DNA from: Streptomyces hygroscopicus
GTDB taxonomy: Bacteria > Actinomycetota > Actinomycetes > Streptomycetales > Streptomycetaceae
Length of the DNA: 64,000 nt
Direction of reading: 5' to 3'
Assembly: GCF_026168105.1 (NCBI RefSeq)
Contig: NZ_LBMW01000006.1
Location: 186,001 to 250,000, forward strand
Shown: positions 1 to 7,535 of the stretch, piece by piece
Layout of the letters: each line of letters opens with the position of its first letter
Numbering within the stretch: the first letter of the stretch is position 1
Position numbers and translations under genes: made by a program
The notes under the pieces: model-generated
Told to the model about the DNA's origin: nothing
The model's database searches: none
The model's input: only the letters and a program-made list of their open reading frames with translations

Positions 1-2073
1 GGCACCGGCAAGACACGAGCCATCACCCACCGCATCGCCTACGGGGTGCGCGCCGGCATCCTCCAGCCCTCCAGTGTGCTCGCCGTCACTTTCACCAACC
101 GCGCAGCCGGTGAGATGCGCGGCCGCCTCCGCCAGCTCGGGGCCGCCGGCGTCCAGGCCCGCACCTTCCACTCCGCCGCCCTGCGTCAACTCCAGTACTT
201 CTGGCCGAAAGCAGTCGGTGGCGGCATCCCGAAAATCGTGGATCGCAAGATCCAGATCGTCGCGGACGCGGCCGCCGCCTGCCGAATCCGCCTCGACCGC
301 AACGAACTCCGGGACGTGACCGCCGAAATCGAGTGGTCCAAGGTCACCCAGACCGTCCCCGCCGACTACGCCGCCGCGGCTGCCAAGACAGCCCGTGAGG
401 CCCCCCGCGACCCCGCCGAGATCGCCCAGCTCTACGCCACCTACGAAAACCTCAAGCGGGAGCGAGCCGTCATCGACTTCGAGGACGTCCTCCTCCTGAC
501 CGTCGGCATCCTCCAGGACCGGCACGACATCGCGGACGAGGTCCGCGCCCAGTACCAGCACTTCGTGGTCGACGAGTACCAGGACGTCAGCCCACTCCAG
601 CAGCGGCTGCTGGAGCTGTGGCTCGGCGACCGCGACAGCCTGTGTGTCGTCGGCGACGCCAGCCAGACCATCTACTCCTTCACGGGCGCCACGCCCGACC
701 ACCTTCTCGACTTCCGCGTCCGTCACCCCGGAGCCACCGTCGTCAAACTGGTCCGTGACTACCGCTCCTCACCCCAGGTCGTCCATCTGGCCAACGGCCT
801 CCTCGCCCAGGCCCGCGGCCGTGCCGCTGACCACCGGCTCGAGCTGATCTCCCAGCGCGCCCCGGGCCCCGAACCCGTCTACACCGAGTACGCAGACGAG
901 CCCGCCGAGGCCGAGGGCGCGGCCCGGCGCATCCGTGACCTGCTCGCCTCCGGGATCCCCCCGGCCGAGATCGCGATCCTGTTCCGCACCAACTCCCAGT
1001 CAGAGATCTACGAACAGGCCCTCGCGGACGCCGGGGTTCCCTATCAGCTGCGTGGCGCCGAGCGGTTCTTCGACCGCCCCGAGGTGCGCAAGGCGGGCAT
1101 CGCCCTGCGCGGCGCCGCCCGTTTCGGCGCCAACGACTCCCTCTTGGACAACGCGGTCGACCTGCCCTCCCAGGTGCGTGCCGTCCTCTCGGGCGAAGGC
1201 TGGACTCCCACGCCTCCGGCGGGCTCCGGAGCGGTCAGAGAGCGATGGGAGTCCCTGGCCGCGCTCGTGAACCTCGCCCAGGACTTCGCCGCGGCCAAGC
1301 CCGATGCCACCCTCGCCGAGCTCGTGGCGGAGCTCGACGAGCGCGCGAACGCCCAGCACGCGCCGACCGTGCAGGGAGTCACCCTCGCCTCCCTGCACTC
1401 CGCCAAGGGCCTGGAATGGGACGCCGTCTTCCTCGTCGGTGTCGCCGAGGGAATGATGCCGATCACCTACGCCAGGACCGACGAGCAGATCGAAGAGGAA
1501 CGCCGCCTCCTCTATGTAGGGGTCACCCGCGCCCGAGAACACCTCCATCTCTCCTGGGCCCTGTCCCGCTCGCCCGGCGGCCGCCCCAGCCGAGGGCCCA
1601 GCCGTTTCCTCGACGGACTGCGCCGCGGCACGTCCGCCGGTGCCGGCCGCACCGTCGCCGGTGGCAGCGGAGGCATCGAACGCGGCTTCCGCGGCTTGAA
1701 CACCGGTGGTACGACGGTCGCTCCGCGGCGCACGAGCAGAACCCCGGCCCGATGCCGGGTGTGCGGGCGCACATTGTCGGACGCCGGTGAGATGAAGCTG
1801 ATGCGCTGCGACGGTTGCCCCTCCGACATGGACGAGGGTCTCTACGAGAGGCTGCGCGAGTGGCGGGCGGTACAGGCCAGGCGCAGCGGACAGCCGGCGT
1901 TCTGCGTCTTCACCGACAAGACCCTGATCGCGATCGCCGAAGCGGTCCCCGACGACGAGCGCGAGTTGGCACGCATCCCGGGAGTCGGCGTCCGCAAGCT
2001 CAACCGCTACGGAGCCGACGTGCTGGCCATCTGCGCAGGCGGGGATACCGCTGAACAGGACAACGGGGACTGA
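1..2073 (+). CDS. uvrD2: ATP-dependent DNA helicase UvrD2 (5' end outside window)
   Basis: Superfamily 1 DNA helicase that unwinds DNA 3'-5' with ATP during repair. The window opens inside the Walker A motif (GTGKT), so the start codon lies upstream and the gene is partial. Further SF1 motifs follow in order: VTFTNRAAGEM, VVDEYQD (Walker B), GDASQTIYSFTGA, YRSSPQVV, SLHSAKGLEWDAVFL and LLYVGVTRARE. After the helicase core come a four-cysteine motif (CRVCG...CDGCP) and a C-terminal HRDC domain (about the last 75 residues). This pairing marks the actinobacterial UvrD2 type rather than UvrD1 or PcrA. It is followed by the wblC leader, an order also seen around whiB7 in mycobacteria. Identity is firm; only the N-terminus is unseen. 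Confidence 0.93.
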   Translation, partial: GTGKTRAITHRIAYGVRAGILQPSSVLAVTFTNRAAGEMRGRLRQLGAAGVQARTFHSAALRQLQYFWPKAVGGGIPKIVDRKIQIVADAAAACRIRLDRNELRDVTAEIEWSKVTQTVPADYAAAAAKTAREAPRDPAEIAQLYATYENLKRERAVIDFEDVLLLTVGILQDRHDIADEVRAQYQHFVVDEYQDVSPLQQRLLELWLGDRDSLCVVGDASQTIYSFTGATPDHLLDFRVRHPGATVVKLVRDYRSSPQVVHLANGLLAQARGRAADHRLELISQRAPGPEPVYTEYADEPAEAEGAARRIRDLLASGIPPAEIAILFRTNSQSEIYEQALADAGVPYQLRGAERFFDRPEVRKAGIALRGAARFGANDSLLDNAVDLPSQVRAVLSGEGWTPTPPAGSGAVRERWESLAALVNLAQDFAAAKPDATLAELVAELDERANAQHAPTVQGVTLASLHSAKGLEWDAVFLVGVAEGMMPITYARTDEQIEEERRLLYVGVTRAREHLHLSWALSRSPGGRPSRGPSRFLDGLRRGTSAGAGRTVAGGSGGIERGFRGLNTGGTTVAPRRTSRTPARCRVCGRTLSDAGEMKLMRCDGCPSDMDEGLYERLREWRAVQARRSGQPAFCVFTDKTLIAIAEAVPDDERELARIPGVGVRKLNRYGADVLAICAGGDTAEQDNGD

Positions 2074-2085
2074 TACGAACTCGTC

Positions 2086-2126
2086 GAAAAAATAGTTTGC
2101 GCATGCCCCAGCAATCCCCATAGGTT
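2086..2126 (+). promoter_or_regulatory. Probable autoregulated wblC promoter
   Basis: An A-run (GAAAAAATAG, 2086-2095) lies directly upstream of a -35-like TTGCGC (2097-2102). A -10-like TAGGTT (2121-2126) follows 18 bp later. WhiB7/WblC is known to bind the principal sigma factor and use its AT-hook to recognise an AT-rich patch just upstream of the -35, which is the arrangement here. The predicted transcript start is near 2133, giving a leader of about 600 nt. The motifs are visible; function is inferred. Confidence 0.6.
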
Positions 2127-2239
2127 CTTAGGCACGGGGACGGCGGCCTTCTCGGAGGCCCCGATTCCGTGGTGTACTTGTCTATCCGTCGGACCGGCTC
2201 AAGCTCGGTCCCCCGAGACGCCGAGAGGAGGCGATTGAA

Positions 2240-2560
2240 GTGATCAGCATCAAGACCAGCTCCGTCAGCACCGCCAAACTGACCGATCGCTCGGTCGTCT
2301 CCACGTGCATGCTCGGCGTTTCCGGCCGGGGCACCGGTCTGTCCGGCATCCGTGCCGTGCGTCCGGAGTCCTCCCTGTCTCTCGCGGGTCTTCCCATCCG
2401 TGAGCGCAATGAGCGACCGACCAAGGCACTGGATGCAGTAGCGGCACAGGCCCAGGCCTATGCCTTCGCGGCGACCGGTGCCGGATTCCGGAAGCAGACG
2501 ACGCACCACCACCAGATGTGGGCCTTCCGTGGGCCAGAACCCTGGAGTGATCCAGCCTGA
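2240..2560 (+). CDS. wblC leader peptide ORF (106 aa uORF)
   Basis: A GTG-initiated ORF has a good Shine-Dalgarno (GGAGG at 2227-2231, 8 nt spacing) and fills most of the wblC leader. Its stop at 2558-2560 is 22 nt before the attenuator stem. The product has no recognisable domain and ends in a His/Trp-rich stretch (TTHHHQMWAF). Upstream ORFs in whiB7/wblC leaders are known to sense slowed ribosomes: stalling favours read-through of the terminator, so ribosome-targeting antibiotics induce the gene. The position next to the terminator fits that role. It is probably a regulatory ORF rather than a gene for a functional protein. Its length is unusual for a leader peptide. Confidence 0.65.
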   Translation: MISIKTSSVSTAKLTDRSVVSTCMLGVSGRGTGLSGIRAVRPESSLSLAGLPIRERNERPTKALDAVAAQAQAYAFAATGAGFRKQTTHHHQMWAFRGPEPWSDPA

Positions 2561-2582
2561 TACCGATCAGGCCGGCGCCTTC

Positions 2583-2624
2583 AGGGCCGCGGAACCCCAT
2601 CCGGGATCCGCGGCCCTTCTGTTT
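2583..2624 (+). terminator. wblC leader attenuator (intrinsic terminator)
   Basis: A perfect 11-bp stem, AGGGCCGCGGA (2583-2593) with TCCGCGGCCCT (2607-2617), has a 13-nt loop and is followed by TCTGTTTT. It lies between the leader ORF and the wblC start, not at an operon end, so it is best read as a conditional attenuator. Confidence 0.8.
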
Positions 2625-2735
2625 TCCCCGAACGGGGACAGCAGGCCGAAGGGGCCTCGGGACAAGAAAAGAACCCGGTACCAAGCCGCCACCCGGTCCC
2701 ACAGGGCCGGAACGACCAGACGAGGAAGACGAACC

Positions 2736-3104
2736 GTGCAACTCGAAGCGCACGCCCCGTCCGTACCGCTTTCACAAACGCTCCCCCCGCCCGGCCTCAC
2801 GGAGGACTCCACCTTGACCCCGCTCACCGCGCTCACCGCGCTCGACGACGCCATCGAGAACCTCGGCGTGCCCGTCCCCTGCCGCTCCTACGACCCGGAG
2901 GTCTTCTTCGCCGAGTCGCCGGCCGACGTCGAGTACGCCAAGTCCCTCTGCCGCACCTGCCCGCTGATCGAGGCCTGCCTCGCCGGCGCCAAGGAGCGGC
3001 GTGAGCCCTGGGGCGTCTGGGGTGGCGAGCTCTTCGTCCAAGGTGTCGTCGTCGCCCGGAAGCGGCCGCGTGGCCGCCCGCGCAAGAACCCGGTCACGGC
3101 ATGA
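2736..3104 (+). CDS. wblC: WhiB-family regulator WblC (WhiB7-type)
   Basis: Iron-sulfur transcription factor of 122 aa that switches on intrinsic resistance to ribosome-targeting antibiotics. Four cysteines typical of WhiB [4Fe-4S] binding are visible (PCRSYDPE, then LCRTCPLIEACLAG). The GVWGG turn follows (WGVWGGELF), and the C-terminal AT-hook RGRPRKNP defines the WblC/WhiB7 subclass. The GTG at 2736 was chosen because GAGGAAG lies at the right distance (2722-2728) and the resulting N-terminus MQLEAHAPS matches the family; longer upstream starts would run through the attenuator. It is regulated by the leader ORF, the attenuator and probably its own promoter. Its stop overlaps the next start (ATGA). 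Confidence 0.95.
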   Translation: MQLEAHAPSVPLSQTLPPPGLTEDSTLTPLTALTALDDAIENLGVPVPCRSYDPEVFFAESPADVEYAKSLCRTCPLIEACLAGAKERREPWGVWGGELFVQGVVVARKRPRGRPRKNPVTA

Positions 3105-3424
3105 ACACCCCAGGAACAATCGACCGTCCCCTCACGCACGACCCCAAGAAGCAGGCCCCGATGAAGCCGTCCCCCAGCGAGCCCGCAGGCTCCGTGATCC
3201 CAGACTTCACCACCTCGAGCGCGAACACCTTGCGTCAGAACAGGACCCGAGAGATGCAACTCATCCCAGAAGCCATGGCTCGTGCGCATATGCGCGAGCG
3301 ACTGCACGAGGCCGAGCGGGAACGCCGGGCCGTGCGCCTGGCGATGGCCCGCCGGATGCAGCGCCGGGCCGAGCGCGCCTCGCTGCGCGCCCGCCGCGCG
3401 CTCGCCATGGCCGTCATGCAGTAG
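3101..3424 (+). CDS. Small Arg-rich protein translationally coupled to wblC
   Basis: Unrecognised 107-aa protein. The ATG overlaps the wblC stop by four bases (ATGA), so the two are translationally coupled and should share WblC induction. The N-terminal third is low-complexity. From about residue 48 the protein is a highly basic predicted helix rich in Arg, Ala and Met (for example RARRALAMAVMQ at the end), which could bind nucleic acid or the ribosome. Streptomyces homologues at this position are annotated only as hypothetical, as far as I recall. A strong hairpin 34 nt past the stop ends the transcript. Function unknown; the linkage is the informative part. Confidence 0.75.
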   Translation: MNTPGTIDRPLTHDPKKQAPMKPSPSEPAGSVIPDFTTSSANTLRQNRTREMQLIPEAMARAHMRERLHEAERERRAVRLAMARRMQRRAERASLRARRALAMAVMQ

Positions 3425-3457
3425 CCGACGTCGTTCGGAGTCGGAAGGAATGACCCT

Positions 3458-3491
3458 CGCGGGGGCCGGTCCGAAGGGACTGGCCCCCGCG
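3458..3491 (+). terminator. Terminator of the wblC operon
   Basis: Inverted repeat CGCGGGGGCC (3458-3467) with GGCCCCCGCG (3482-3491), with further partial pairing inside the loop. No T-tract, as is common for Streptomyces terminators. Confidence 0.65.
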
Positions 3492-3538
3492 GTGCGTTGT
3501 GTGCGCCGAACCAGCCCGACGGCGATATCGTCACGGGG

Positions 3539-3763
3539 GTGACAAGTCTTCCCGGAGACAGTGACAACCGTGGCTCCGTGCGGCCGCCCGGCACCGCACC
3601 AGCTCCGGACCCCGTGTGCGCCCGCTGCGGCGCCCCGGCCGACGGCCCCCGCCCCACCTGGACCTGCTCCGTGGAGAACGGCCTGCGCCGCTACTTCTGC
3701 GACAACTGCGCCCGCGACAACATCAGGGCGATCGAGGGGCGACTGGACTCGGCCTGGTGGTAG
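3539..3763 (+). CDS. Small zinc-ribbon-like protein
   Basis: A 74-aa protein if started at GTG 3539; an upstream GTG at 3497 is in frame but sits against the preceding terminator stem. Two Cys pairs, CARCGAPA and FCDNCARD, are about 27 residues apart and form a C-x2-C...C-x2-C pattern typical of a zinc ribbon. A WTCSVENGLRRYFCD stretch lies between them. It ends in SAWW. No catalytic motif is seen. It converges on the UbiB-like gene with only 6 bp between stops. It is probably a metal-binding or nucleic-acid-binding accessory protein; function unknown and the start uncertain. Confidence 0.7.
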   Translation: MTSLPGDSDNRGSVRPPGTAPAPDPVCARCGAPADGPRPTWTCSVENGLRRYFCDNCARDNIRAIEGRLDSAWW

Positions 3764-3769
3764 GTGCGC

Positions 3770-5149
3770 TCACGCCTCCGCCGCCGGTTCCTCCTCCGGC
3801 ACGAAGCCCGGTAGCCACTCCTCCAGTTCGTCGCGCAGACGGACCGTCGCGCCCAGCTGGCACAGCACACCGATCGTGCTCAGTGTCACCCGGTGTATGA
3901 GGAGGTACGCCGGGGGCAGGTTCAGCTGTTTGCCCAGCTGGTAGGCCGGTGAGCGCGGGTCGGCGATGCGGGCCGCCTGGCGGCGCATCCAGCCGCGGGT
4001 GAAGGTGAACTCGTCGGCCTGGGCCGGTTCGATGATCGGGAGGAGATAGTCGAGCACCGCGTCGGGGTCGAGCTCGATGGACTCCTTGACGAAGCCTTCC
4101 TCACAGAGCAGTTCGTAGACCGACTGGGCGTCGCCCTCCAGGGTCATCCGGAGGGAGTGACCGATCGGGGTCGGCAGGCCGCCCGGCAGACGGTCGACCG
4201 TGCCGAAGTCCAGGACGCCCAGACGCCAGCTTTCCTTCCCGCCGGAGCTGTCGCAGCTGCCGGAGCCGTCGGAGCCGGGCAGGAGACGGAAGTTGCCCGG
4301 ATGCGGGTCGGCGTGGAGCAGCCCGGTACGCACCGGGCCCGAGAACAGGAACCGGGCCAGCAACTGGCCCGCGCGGTCTCGCTGCTCCTGGCTGCCGTCG
4401 GCGATCACCTCCGACAGCGGTATGCCGTCGATCCACTCGGTCACCAGGACCTGCTCGCACTGGTGCACCACCGCCGGCACCCTGACGTCCGGGTCGTCCG
4501 CGAACTCCTCCGCATGGGCTCGCTGCGCCTGGGCCTCCAGGCCGTAGTCCAGTTCCTCGGAGACCCGGTCGCGCAGCTCCGCGATCAGCGGTTTGATGTC
4601 CATGCCCGGGATCAGGGGACCCAGCAGCCGTGCGAAACGGCTGAGTTGGTTCAGGTCGGACAGCAGTGCCTCGCCCGCGCCCGGGTACTGCACCTTGACC
4701 GCGACCCCACGACCGTCGTGCCACACCCCGCGGTGCACCTGGCCGATCGAGGCCGCCGCCGACGGTTTGTCCTCGAACTCCAGGAACAGCTCGCGCCAGT
4801 CCTCGCCGAGACGCTCCTTCAGGACCGCGTGCACCGTGCGCGTCGGCATCGGCGGGGCCGCCTCCTGAAGCTTCGTCAGAGCGGCGCGATAGGGCCCGGC
4901 GACCTCCTCGGGCAGCGCCGACTCGAAGACGGACAGGGCCTGCCCGAACTTCATGGCGCCTCCCTTCAGCTCGCCGAGGACGCGGAACAACTGCTCCGCC
5001 GTGCGCTGTTGGAGTTCGCGGCCGACGATCTCCGCGGATTCACCGACGATCCGTTTGCCGAGTCCCCAGGTCGCCCGTCCGGCGAAGCCGAGCGGGAGCG
5101 CGGCGAGCTTGGCGGTACGGGTGACCGCCTTCCGGGGAAGATCAGACAT
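3770..5149 (-). CDS. AarF/UbiB (ABC1) family atypical kinase
   Basis: 459-aa atypical protein-kinase-like ATPase of the ABC1/UbiB family. The signature KxGQ loop is present (GGAMKFGQALS, residues 63-73), as are the Ala-rich nucleotide loop AAASIGQVH (131-139), the VAVKVQYPG lysine (K152), the catalytic-loop HADPHPGNFR (279-288) and DFG (314-316). Unusual is a Ser/Gly-rich insert of about 18 residues between the catalytic loop and DFG. Members act on lipid or quinone metabolism elsewhere; Streptomyces uses menaquinone, so the substrate is unknown. Its start lies inside the 3' end of the E1-like gene (8-nt overlap), with its own GGAGGG just upstream. The two genes are therefore a coupled pair. 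Confidence 0.88.
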   Translation of the reverse strand: MSDLPRKAVTRTAKLAALPLGFAGRATWGLGKRIVGESAEIVGRELQQRTAEQLFRVLGELKGGAMKFGQALSVFESALPEEVAGPYRAALTKLQEAAPPMPTRTVHAVLKERLGEDWRELFLEFEDKPSAAASIGQVHRGVWHDGRGVAVKVQYPGAGEALLSDLNQLSRFARLLGPLIPGMDIKPLIAELRDRVSEELDYGLEAQAQRAHAEEFADDPDVRVPAVVHQCEQVLVTEWIDGIPLSEVIADGSQEQRDRAGQLLARFLFSGPVRTGLLHADPHPGNFRLLPGSDGSGSCDSSGGKESWRLGVLDFGTVDRLPGGLPTPIGHSLRMTLEGDAQSVYELLCEEGFVKESIELDPDAVLDYLLPIIEPAQADEFTFTRGWMRRQAARIADPRSPAYQLGKQLNLPPAYLLIHRVTLSTIGVLCQLGATVRLRDELEEWLPGFVPEEEPAAEA

Positions 5150-6380
5150 GCGCCCTCCAAGTCCCAGACAGCCGTGCCGCGCGTGTCTTGTGGGACAGGT
5201 TTCTCAACGGCCGTTGCTCCGCCATTGTCTCGTGCGGCTCCCCGTCCTTTGAGGTGTGTTCCTCTGAGGTGTGTTCCTCCTTACCTTTCTCCGCCGCGCC
5301 ACACCGGCATGCGGGATGCGCCCACACCGGTCGTGCGTGCCAGTCGAATCGGGGCACCGAGGCCTCCCAGCGTGCGCCCGCGCTGGAGGGCATGTCGCCG
5401 TCCAGAAAGGCGAGCGCGTGCCCGGCGGCGACTCCTGCGACGGCGGTCGCCAGGGCGAGGTCGCATGCCTGGACGTGCCGCGGCCGTCCGGAGCGCCACT
5501 GGGCGACCAGCCGTGGCCAGGTCTCGTCGCGGTCGGTGCGCCCACGGTCGAGACAGCCTGCGCAACCGGTCTCGCCCGGCAGGACGAACGGGCCGACGAT
5601 TCCCGTGCCTTCCACGACTCCGGCATAGAGATGGGGGGTGCCGGAGGCGATCAGCGGTTCGGCGGCGAACGGGTCGGGCGCGTGGATGTCGAGGCCGTCC
5701 CGTGGGGCGACGATCACCAGGGAGAAGCCGGTTCGCGGGTCGTCGTGCGGGGAACGCCGAGATGCGCGCTCCCGGCGCGGCGGGCGATCCGGGGCGGCTG
5801 CCCGTACCGCGCGGCGGGCCGCTTCCTCCCGGCGCTCGCCGATCGCATCCGCGGGCAGGCCGCCCGGTGCCACGTCCCACGGCTCGACGCAGCCCGTGTC
5901 GCGGACGTCCACCTCCCCGACGCCCGCGCCCGTCAGCAGCGAGGCGAGGACGGCCCCGACGCGGCCCGCGCCCCGGACCTGGACGCGAAGGGAGCGCCGG
6001 GCGGCCAGGCGCCGGGTCGGCTCGCCCGGCGCGCGGGCGACCAGTGACAGGGATGCCAGGTCGGGACGGAGACGGTCCAGCACGGCCGCCTTCGCGCGGA
6101 GTGCGTCGGCCGCCGCGCCGCCGCCCGTCGCGTCGTCGAGCAGGCCCGAGCCGAAGAGGCTGTCCACCAGCGCGTCGACATGGCCGTCGGGCAGACCCAT
6201 ACGCCGGGCCTCCTCGTACAGCAGTGGCAGCCCGCGGGTGCCGTCGAGCAGGGCGAGGAAGCTGCCCGTCGCGGTGTCCACCGGCCCCAGCACCATCGCG
6301 TGCGCGGGTGCCATCCCGAACTGCACAGTGTTCAGATCGCGCCAGCCGCGCCGCAGCGCGGGTTTCACCATCGGATGCAT
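5142..6380 (-). CDS. ThiF/E1-like (TOMM-type) adenylyltransferase homologue
   Basis: 412 aa from ATG 6380; in-frame alternatives are 6371 and the upstream 6509. Residues 131-160 form a Rossmann-type dinucleotide fold with VRGAGRVGAVLASLL, as in E1/ThiF/MoeB proteins. A zinc site follows: GCAGCLD (C273, C276) and HPACRCG (C358, C360), the pattern seen in the E1-like half of thiazole/oxazole cyclodehydratases. The first 110 residues resemble the N-terminal module of those proteins. No YcaO partner, precursor peptide or sulfur-carrier protein lies nearby, so the substrate is unknown. The C-terminus carries a tandem EEHTS repeat and a low-complexity tail. It is coupled to the downstream UbiB-like gene. 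Identity as E1-like is good; reaction unknown. Confidence 0.75.
   Translation of the reverse strand: MHPMVKPALRRGWRDLNTVQFGMAPAHAMVLGPVDTATGSFLALLDGTRGLPLLYEEARRMGLPDGHVDALVDSLFGSGLLDDATGGGAAADALRAKAAVLDRLRPDLASLSLVARAPGEPTRRLAARRSLRVQVRGAGRVGAVLASLLTGAGVGEVDVRDTGCVEPWDVAPGGLPADAIGERREEAARRAVRAAAPDRPPRRERASRRSPHDDPRTGFSLVIVAPRDGLDIHAPDPFAAEPLIASGTPHLYAGVVEGTGIVGPFVLPGETGCAGCLDRGRTDRDETWPRLVAQWRSGRPRHVQACDLALATAVAGVAAGHALAFLDGDMPSSAGARWEASVPRFDWHARPVWAHPACRCGAAEKGKEEHTSEEHTSKDGEPHETMAEQRPLRNLSHKTRAARLSGTWRAHV
5251..5280 (-). repeat. 15-bp tandem duplication in the E1-like gene
   Basis: GAGGTGTGTTCCTCT (5251-5265) is followed directly by GAGGTGTGTTCCTCC (5266-5280). It encodes two copies of EEHTS near the C-terminus, beyond the zinc ligands. 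It keeps the frame and looks like a recent slippage event in the tail. Confidence 0.85.
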
Positions 6381-6612
6381 GACCGGCCCCCGTTGTCTCT
6401 GGTTGTGCCTGGTAGTCCCTGGTATGTCGTCCTTCATCGGCGATGTCCCGGTCAGCCGACGCATGCCAGCATGCCGGGACAGGGTGGCGCCGTGCCGAAA
6501 GTTGTCCACAGGCAGGGGTGTTCGTCGTACAAATCAAGCGCTCGGGGTGGGGATCGGCACGGAACCGTCCGGAGGCGGGACTTCTCCCGTGTGCAGCGGG
6601 TAACGTCGGGGC

Positions 6613-7209
6613 GTGCCCGCCGACCCACTGCAAAGCGCCGGACAGCCACAGCGCAGCACGACGAGCCAGCCGCCGAGCGGCTCGGGGGCGAGCGCGATCG
6701 AGGTTCGTAGGAGCGCGCGACGCCGCAGAACAGTCTCCGCCTACCGCGAGGGCGATCGCACTGTCGTGCTCATCCCCGCCCGGATGTCCGAGGCGGAGGA
6801 GCAACGCTGGGTGAGCGTCATGCTCGACAAGCTGGCCGCCCAGGAGAGCAAACGGCTGATCGGCGACGCCGAACTGGGCGAGCGCGCCGAGCGCCTGTCG
6901 GTGCAGTACTTCGACGGGCGGGCGCGGCCCACCTCGGTCCGCTGGGTCACCAACCAGAACACACGCTGGGGCTCGTGCACCCCCTCCGAGGGCAGCATCC
7001 GGCTGTCGCACCGGTTGCAGGGCATGCCCGAGTACGTCGTCGACTATGTCCTCCTGCATGAGCTCGCGCACCTGCTCGTACCGGGACACGGGCCGCGATT
7101 CTGGCGGTTGCTGGAGGCGTATCCACGCACCGAGCGCGCCCGCGGCTACCTCGAAGGGGTGGTGGCGGCCGGTCGGCTGCCGCACCGGCCCGCCGCGGAC
7201 GCGGATTAG
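6613..7209 (+). CDS. YgjP-type (DUF45) zinc metallopeptidase
   Basis: 198-aa predicted metalloprotease of the YgjP/SprT-like group. The family signature NTRWGSC is at residues 116-122. The zinc motif HELAHLLVPGH supplies H149, E150, H153 and a third ligand H159, followed by PRFW, the usual continuation in this family. The first 40 residues are disordered and basic. The GTG at 6613 is used; other starts inside the disordered region are possible. It is divergent from the E1-like gene with about 230 bp between them. Cytoplasmic; the substrate is unknown. Confidence 0.82.
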   Translation: MPADPLQSAGQPQRSTTSQPPSGSGASAIEVRRSARRRRTVSAYREGDRTVVLIPARMSEAEEQRWVSVMLDKLAAQESKRLIGDAELGERAERLSVQYFDGRARPTSVRWVTNQNTRWGSCTPSEGSIRLSHRLQGMPEYVVDYVLLHELAHLLVPGHGPRFWRLLEAYPRTERARGYLEGVVAAGRLPHRPAADAD

Positions 7210-7239
7210 ACGGGCTCGAGCCGCGCCGGACGCCCTGCG

Positions 7240-7420
7240 CGCCGAGCAGAGACCGCCCTCGGCTGCAGGGGGCCGTCCGGTGCGCGGAGCAGTACCGCCC
7301 TCGGCGTGCAGGCCGTCCCGCGTGGCGAACTGGGAGCGTTGTCGGCGTGTAAGCCGCCCCGCGTGGCGGACTTGGATCCCATGCCGGCGCGCAGGCCGTC
7401 CCGCGCCCGACATACGCCGC
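7240..7420 (+). repeat. Degenerate tandem repeats in the gap before the TerD-AIM24 gene
   Basis: The 326-bp gap 7210-7535 has no credible gene. It carries about four diverged copies, 40-45 bp apart, of a unit containing GCAGGCCGTCCCGCG: near 7262-7285, 7305-7330, 7350-7372 and 7388-7410. A later pair, GTACCGGGTCT/GTACCGGCG, lies at 7444-7470. A TAGCCT-like -10 near 7488 could serve the downstream gene. The function of the repeats is unknown. Confidence 0.5.
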
Positions 7421-7535
7421 AGGAGCTCGCGTAGCGCCGGTTGTGTACCGGGTCTGTACCGGCGTCGTCCGTTTCGCGCGTTTGCCGTTAGCCTGGCGCG
7501 ACGCACTCACATTGGATGGGGGACGGTCGTTACGC

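Noticed and set aside
1000..2121. Long minus-strand open frame (373 codons) opposite uvrD2
   Set aside because: It is a GC-bias shadow; its translation is low-complexity, while the plus frame carries all helicase motifs.
5142..6380. Complete thiazole/oxazole peptide (TOMM) cluster
   Set aside because: Only the E1-like protein is present; no YcaO, dehydrogenase, precursor peptide or exporter nearby.
4157..6382. 741-codon plus-strand frame
   Set aside because: Runs antisense through both the UbiB-like and E1-like genes, which have clear motifs; translation is Arg/Pro-rich without domains.
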